This document shows positions 61,130 through 64,000 of a stretch of 64,000 nt of DNA, piece by piece. The stretch comes from Ignavibacteria bacterium (GTDB lineage: Bacteria; Bacteroidota; Ignavibacteria; Ignavibacteriales; Melioribacteraceae): NCBI GenBank assembly GCA_012719345.1, contig JAAYAN010000125.1, positions 1-64,000 of the forward strand, in the 5' to 3' direction. Numbering within the stretch: the stretch's first letter is position 1; each line of letters begins with the position of its first letter. A model generated the notes under the pieces. It worked only from the letters and a program-made list of their open reading frames with translations, searched no databases and had not been told where the DNA came from. Both the position numbers and the translations under genes were made by a program.

Positions 61130-62740
61130 TCACTTAAGTATTAAAATATCATAATCTATTTGAGCGGGAATTGACGTTTTTGTTAAAATTATGGTACTCT
61201 GAGTTAAAGCAATTCCAAACTGAGGATAATACTCGGTTTCTTCTATTTCGTGATCACAATCCTTTATACTTATCTTTACATCAACTTCATCCAAAGATAT
61301 GAAATATTCGTTTCCGTCTGCCGAAATACTGCAATCGGGATGCAAATGGATGTAACTTTTTACTAAATGATTTCCCTTTCCTGAAACTGAATCTCGCACG
61401 GAGATTGTATTATCTTTTGTAAGAATATTTCTACGATGAATTATTTTATCTCCAATAAGTCTGGCAAATCCTTTATATTCACCTGAAAAATTAAAATTAT
61501 CTGCATTGCATTCATATTTAATATTTTCAGGTTTGTATCTTCGTGCAACCCTGAAACTTCCCCAGCATTCAATCTGATCTATTCCATCAATACATAAAGT
61601 ATTGTGCGCTGATGCCGATCTTGAATAATTTCTTCTTATTCCATGCTTATATTCAAATACACCAGTATCGGTAATAATTTTCTTTTTGTTTACCGAGAGT
61701 TCATAACTGAATATATCAGAATGTGAATGGGCTGGAAGATAATCTGGTCCAATTTTTCCTGCATCTAATGCAAAATAAATGTTTTTATTTTTAAAAACAT
61801 AATAACCTGAATCAGTGTAAATATTTTTCTCTTCAATGTTATTAAAACCAAGATCATTTGCATATTCATTAAGTACTTTGGTCTCTGGAGCAATTCCTTC
61901 CGCCGAATCGTTAAATAAAGTAATTTCGCCGTTGGGATGAGTGAGATCATTTAGAAAATGGAGCATTTTTGTAATATTTCTCTTTAAGAAATCGCAATAC
62001 TCCTCATCATGCAAAGTAATGTTATACATATCCAATAAACCGAAAAGCATTATTGCATGATACATTGTTGATCGTTCAAAATAGCCTCCGTCACTCAACA
62101 CCTGAATTGGAAGCTCTTTGTAAAATATTCTTTTCGCTTCAGAAAGCCATTTATCTGATTCTCCGCATCCGCTGAAATATTTTCCTGCAAAATATAACGC
62201 TTTAGCATTTTCCAGATAGTGATTACCGGGAAAATAAAACTCCATGTTCCTGTAAAGAAATGAAGCTTGCTGATATATACTATGCTTAATAACTTCGTTT
62301 TCCGGTTTCATTTTTATCCAATTTACAATTCTTATAGATAATGGATAAGAATGCCACCCTGTACCCTTTCCTAAAGGATTTTCGTTTATCCAATTAATAC
62401 AAATATTTTCGAACTCGCTTTTATTCAGAAGAAATCCGTAATTAAAATAGTGCAAATTAAATTTCCATAATAAAGGAAATTCGTTAATATTCCAATTAAT
62501 CGGGATACCTGTTTGACCGCAATGATTCAAAAATGTAAAGTTGCCATTTAATATTTCTTCTTTTCGATTTGTTGGGTCGTAAAACAGATAGTCGGTAAGT
62601 GATTGTTCATTTGTTTCAAGTTTGAACGGAATATCCGGTATATTTTGCTTAAAGTATTTACGCTTTATTATAGAGTAAATCCGTCCAAATATCTGTTCTT
62701 TCCGTAAATATTTAATTGTATAATAATACTTTAATATCAT
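61130..62740 (-). CDS. Heparinase II/III-like polysaccharide lyase family protein
   Basis: 536 residues: an alpha/alpha-barrel region (~80-280) with WHSYPLSIRIVNWIK and PGNHYLENAKAL, then the heparinase II/III beta domain with LPAHSHSD (336-342) and YSRSASAHNTL (372-382), the family's active-site blocks. No signal peptide is present, so it may be cytoplasmic. Such proteins often sit inside exopolysaccharide clusters. It overlaps the GT4 gene by 4 bases and is followed by a 187-base gap before the next GT4. Confidence 0.87.
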   Translation of the reverse strand: MILKYYYTIKYLRKEQIFGRIYSIIKRKYFKQNIPDIPFKLETNEQSLTDYLFYDPTNRKEEILNGNFTFLNHCGQTGIPINWNINEFPLLWKFNLHYFNYGFLLNKSEFENICINWINENPLGKGTGWHSYPLSIRIVNWIKMKPENEVIKHSIYQQASFLYRNMEFYFPGNHYLENAKALYFAGKYFSGCGESDKWLSEAKRIFYKELPIQVLSDGGYFERSTMYHAIMLFGLLDMYNITLHDEEYCDFLKRNITKMLHFLNDLTHPNGEITLFNDSAEGIAPETKVLNEYANDLGFNNIEEKNIYTDSGYYVFKNKNIYFALDAGKIGPDYLPAHSHSDIFSYELSVNKKKIITDTGVFEYKHGIRRNYSRSASAHNTLCIDGIDQIECWGSFRVARRYKPENIKYECNADNFNFSGEYKGFARLIGDKIIHRRNILTKDNTISVRDSVSGKGNHLVKSYIHLHPDCSISADGNEYFISLDEVDVKISIKDCDHEIEETEYYPQFGIALTQSTIILTKTSIPAQIDYDILILK

Positions 62741-63858
62741 CGACTTTCATTTTTTATTGATTTCTCAATGTAATCTTTCATCCGCTTCCCTACCATTTCC
62801 CAAGTATATTTTTCTGTAACTAGTTTATACCCACATTCACCGAAATCCATGCATTTTTGCGGATTATCAAGTAATTTAATTAAAGCTTTGGCAATTCCGC
62901 TTATATCACCTGGGTCAACAAGATACCCGTTTGTATCATTTTGAACAAAATCAGGAATTGCACCTATATTTGTGGCAACAACCGGCAGTCTGTATAGCAT
63001 TGCTTCAAGATAAACAAGTCCGAAAGGTTCTCTTTGGGTGGGCATACAAAAGACAGACGCGTTTTTATAATAATCCGGAACTTTTTCGATTGGAATTCTT
63101 CCAAGAACGATACAGTTCTCATTTTTTATTTTTGGATTTGCGCCTATAATAATCAATTTTGAATCGGGATGCTTTTCTAAAACTCTTTCAAAAGCTTCAA
63201 GTAAATCGGGTCCGCCTTTCCTTTCCCAGTCAATTCCTACAAATAGAATATTTTTATTTTTATATCTTTCAATATCCGAGGTCATATTTTCAATATCAAC
63301 GTTGCTTCCTGCATAAACACAAGCAACTTTTTCTACAGGACAGGAGTACTCCGAAATAATAGAATTTGTAATATTTGAACTGTACGTAAAGTTTAATGTG
63401 GCATTTTTGTAAATAGATTTTTCAAGTTCAATCATTTCGTTTGATAAAAGTCCTTTTTTATCGAACAGCGGATAACCTAAATTTGCCAAATGCGTATGAT
63501 CGGTATATAAAAAATGAGGAAGTCCTTTGAGACTTGTATCGTAAACAGAACCAATTTGAAACGAGAAGTAATAATCACCTTCACGTAATTTAGTATTCAC
63601 CATTTTTTTTATTTCCTTAAATAAAAATACTGTCCGGAAATAAACATATTTGAATTTCTTGCGGCTTTTTAATAAATCTAAACCATATTCTTTTAATGTA
63701 AAAAAGATATTAAATAAAGCAATTATCTTCTCTTGTTTTAATAAATCTACAATCCGAATAATATCAAACTTGTAATCAGGAAAATTATCTTCCAATATTT
63801 TAAGCGTATTATCTGTCTGCGGATGTTCGTGAGCAGTAATAAAAGCAATTTTTTTCAT
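62737..63858 (-). CDS. Glycosyltransferase family 4
   Basis: The 373-residue GT-B protein has the donor half intact: ILFVGIDWERKGGPDLLEAFERVLE, LIIIGANPK, VFCMPTQREPFGLVYLEAMLYRLPVVATNIGAIPDFV, with the EX7E pair in EPFGLVYLE. The sugar is unknown. It heads a two-gene unit with the heparinase-like gene. The acceptor half (1-170) lacks a membrane anchor. Confidence 0.9.
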   Translation of the reverse strand: MKKIAFITAHEHPQTDNTLKILEDNFPDYKFDIIRIVDLLKQEKIIALFNIFFTLKEYGLDLLKSRKKFKYVYFRTVFLFKEIKKMVNTKLREGDYYFSFQIGSVYDTSLKGLPHFLYTDHTHLANLGYPLFDKKGLLSNEMIELEKSIYKNATLNFTYSSNITNSIISEYSCPVEKVACVYAGSNVDIENMTSDIERYKNKNILFVGIDWERKGGPDLLEAFERVLEKHPDSKLIIIGANPKIKNENCIVLGRIPIEKVPDYYKNASVFCMPTQREPFGLVYLEAMLYRLPVVATNIGAIPDFVQNDTNGYLVDPGDISGIAKALIKLLDNPQKCMDFGECGYKLVTEKYTWEMVGKRMKDYIEKSIKNESR

Positions 63859-63944
63859 AACTGTATTAAGACTTAATAGTAAATTTTACCGTATCAGTAC
63901 GGTTGTTATTTAGCTTATAAAATAGATAACAAAACTGACAAAAC

Positions 63945-63998
63945 TTATATAATTCTTTTTCTGCTGAAATGTTCGCAGATAATACTTTGCACTTCACC
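63945..63998 (-). CDS. Possible 3-prime end of a further minus-strand gene (partial)
   Basis: Seventeen codons reach the right edge of the window and end in a TAA at 63945, reading GEVQSIICEHFSRKRII. It might be the C-terminus of the next polysaccharide gene upstream. Another frame stays open for 44 codons but has a less protein-like composition. Too short to be sure. Confidence 0.25.
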   Translation of the reverse strand, partial: GEVQSIICEHFSRKRII

Positions 63999-64000
63999 TT

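Noticed and set aside
1-64000. CRISPR array, prophage, transposon or integrative element
   Set aside because: No regularly spaced repeats, integrase, transposase, terminase or long direct repeats were seen on either strand.

Overview
The window is AT-rich, gene-dense bacterial DNA whose genes point to the Ignavibacteria / Chlorobi side of the Bacteroidota-Chlorobiota group. The clue is the type IX secretion C-terminal tail with an FPNPFNPST motif at the very left end, backed by TonB, a TolC/MacA/MacB-type exporter, a Hc1-like DNA-binding protein and BNR/YCF48 propellers. This is inferred from gene families; no rRNA gene is present. Nearly all genes are on the minus strand in short, tightly packed operons. 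At least nine genes appear to start at TTG.

Layout: 1-315, end of a T9SS cargo gene and its terminator. 501-7521 (minus), PAP2-like membrane protein, dusB, a Tet-type MFS transporter, a CapA-like phosphoesterase, a histone-H1-like protein, a membrane FeS oxidoreductase and an alpha/beta hydrolase. 7722-9492 (plus), a HisA paralog, a cNMP-binding protein and a UspA protein. 9626-15184 (minus), a SpoIIE-type phosphatase followed by two GT28-like proteins, an exostosin-like GT47 and a radical SAM/SPASM protein: a probable, unrecognised glycoconjugate pathway. 15351-21149 (minus), a complete tripartite ABC exporter with two different permeases. 21239-28022 (minus), CCA transferase, membrane gluzincin, MurA and a Ser/Thr kinase with a propeller sensor. 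28295-33832, a STAS-like protein, an ATP-cone/uridine kinase fusion (plus), SpeA and a large FAD oxidoreductase. 34073-34147, tRNA-Val.

34211-48780: an M50B-like protease, NusB with a translationally overlapped UMF1 transporter, a YdcF-like protein, an orphan FecE-like ATPase, TonB, VanZ, Nnr, AsnS, and a long operon running (minus) pgeF-eamA-folB-folK-dNK-small membrane protein-GT9-ppx/gppA. The first gene of that operon, pgeF, has one in-frame TAA in otherwise intact sequence. 48865-55805 (minus): amidase, MORN/TonB-domain protein, DUF5020 protein, PAS histidine kinase and an Ig-domain lipoprotein. 56380-63858 (minus): surface polysaccharide genes (GH123-like lipoprotein, long WecA-like transferase, two GT4 enzymes, heparinase II/III-like protein).

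No CRISPR array, integrase, transposase or prophage gene was seen. The points most worth a second look are the interrupted pgeF, the 9626-15184 glycosyltransferase cluster, the HisA-cNMP-Usp cassette with a changed HisA substrate loop, the ATP-cone/uridine kinase fusion, the MORN/double-TonB-domain protein, and a GC-rich competing-hairpin element at 28146-28183.
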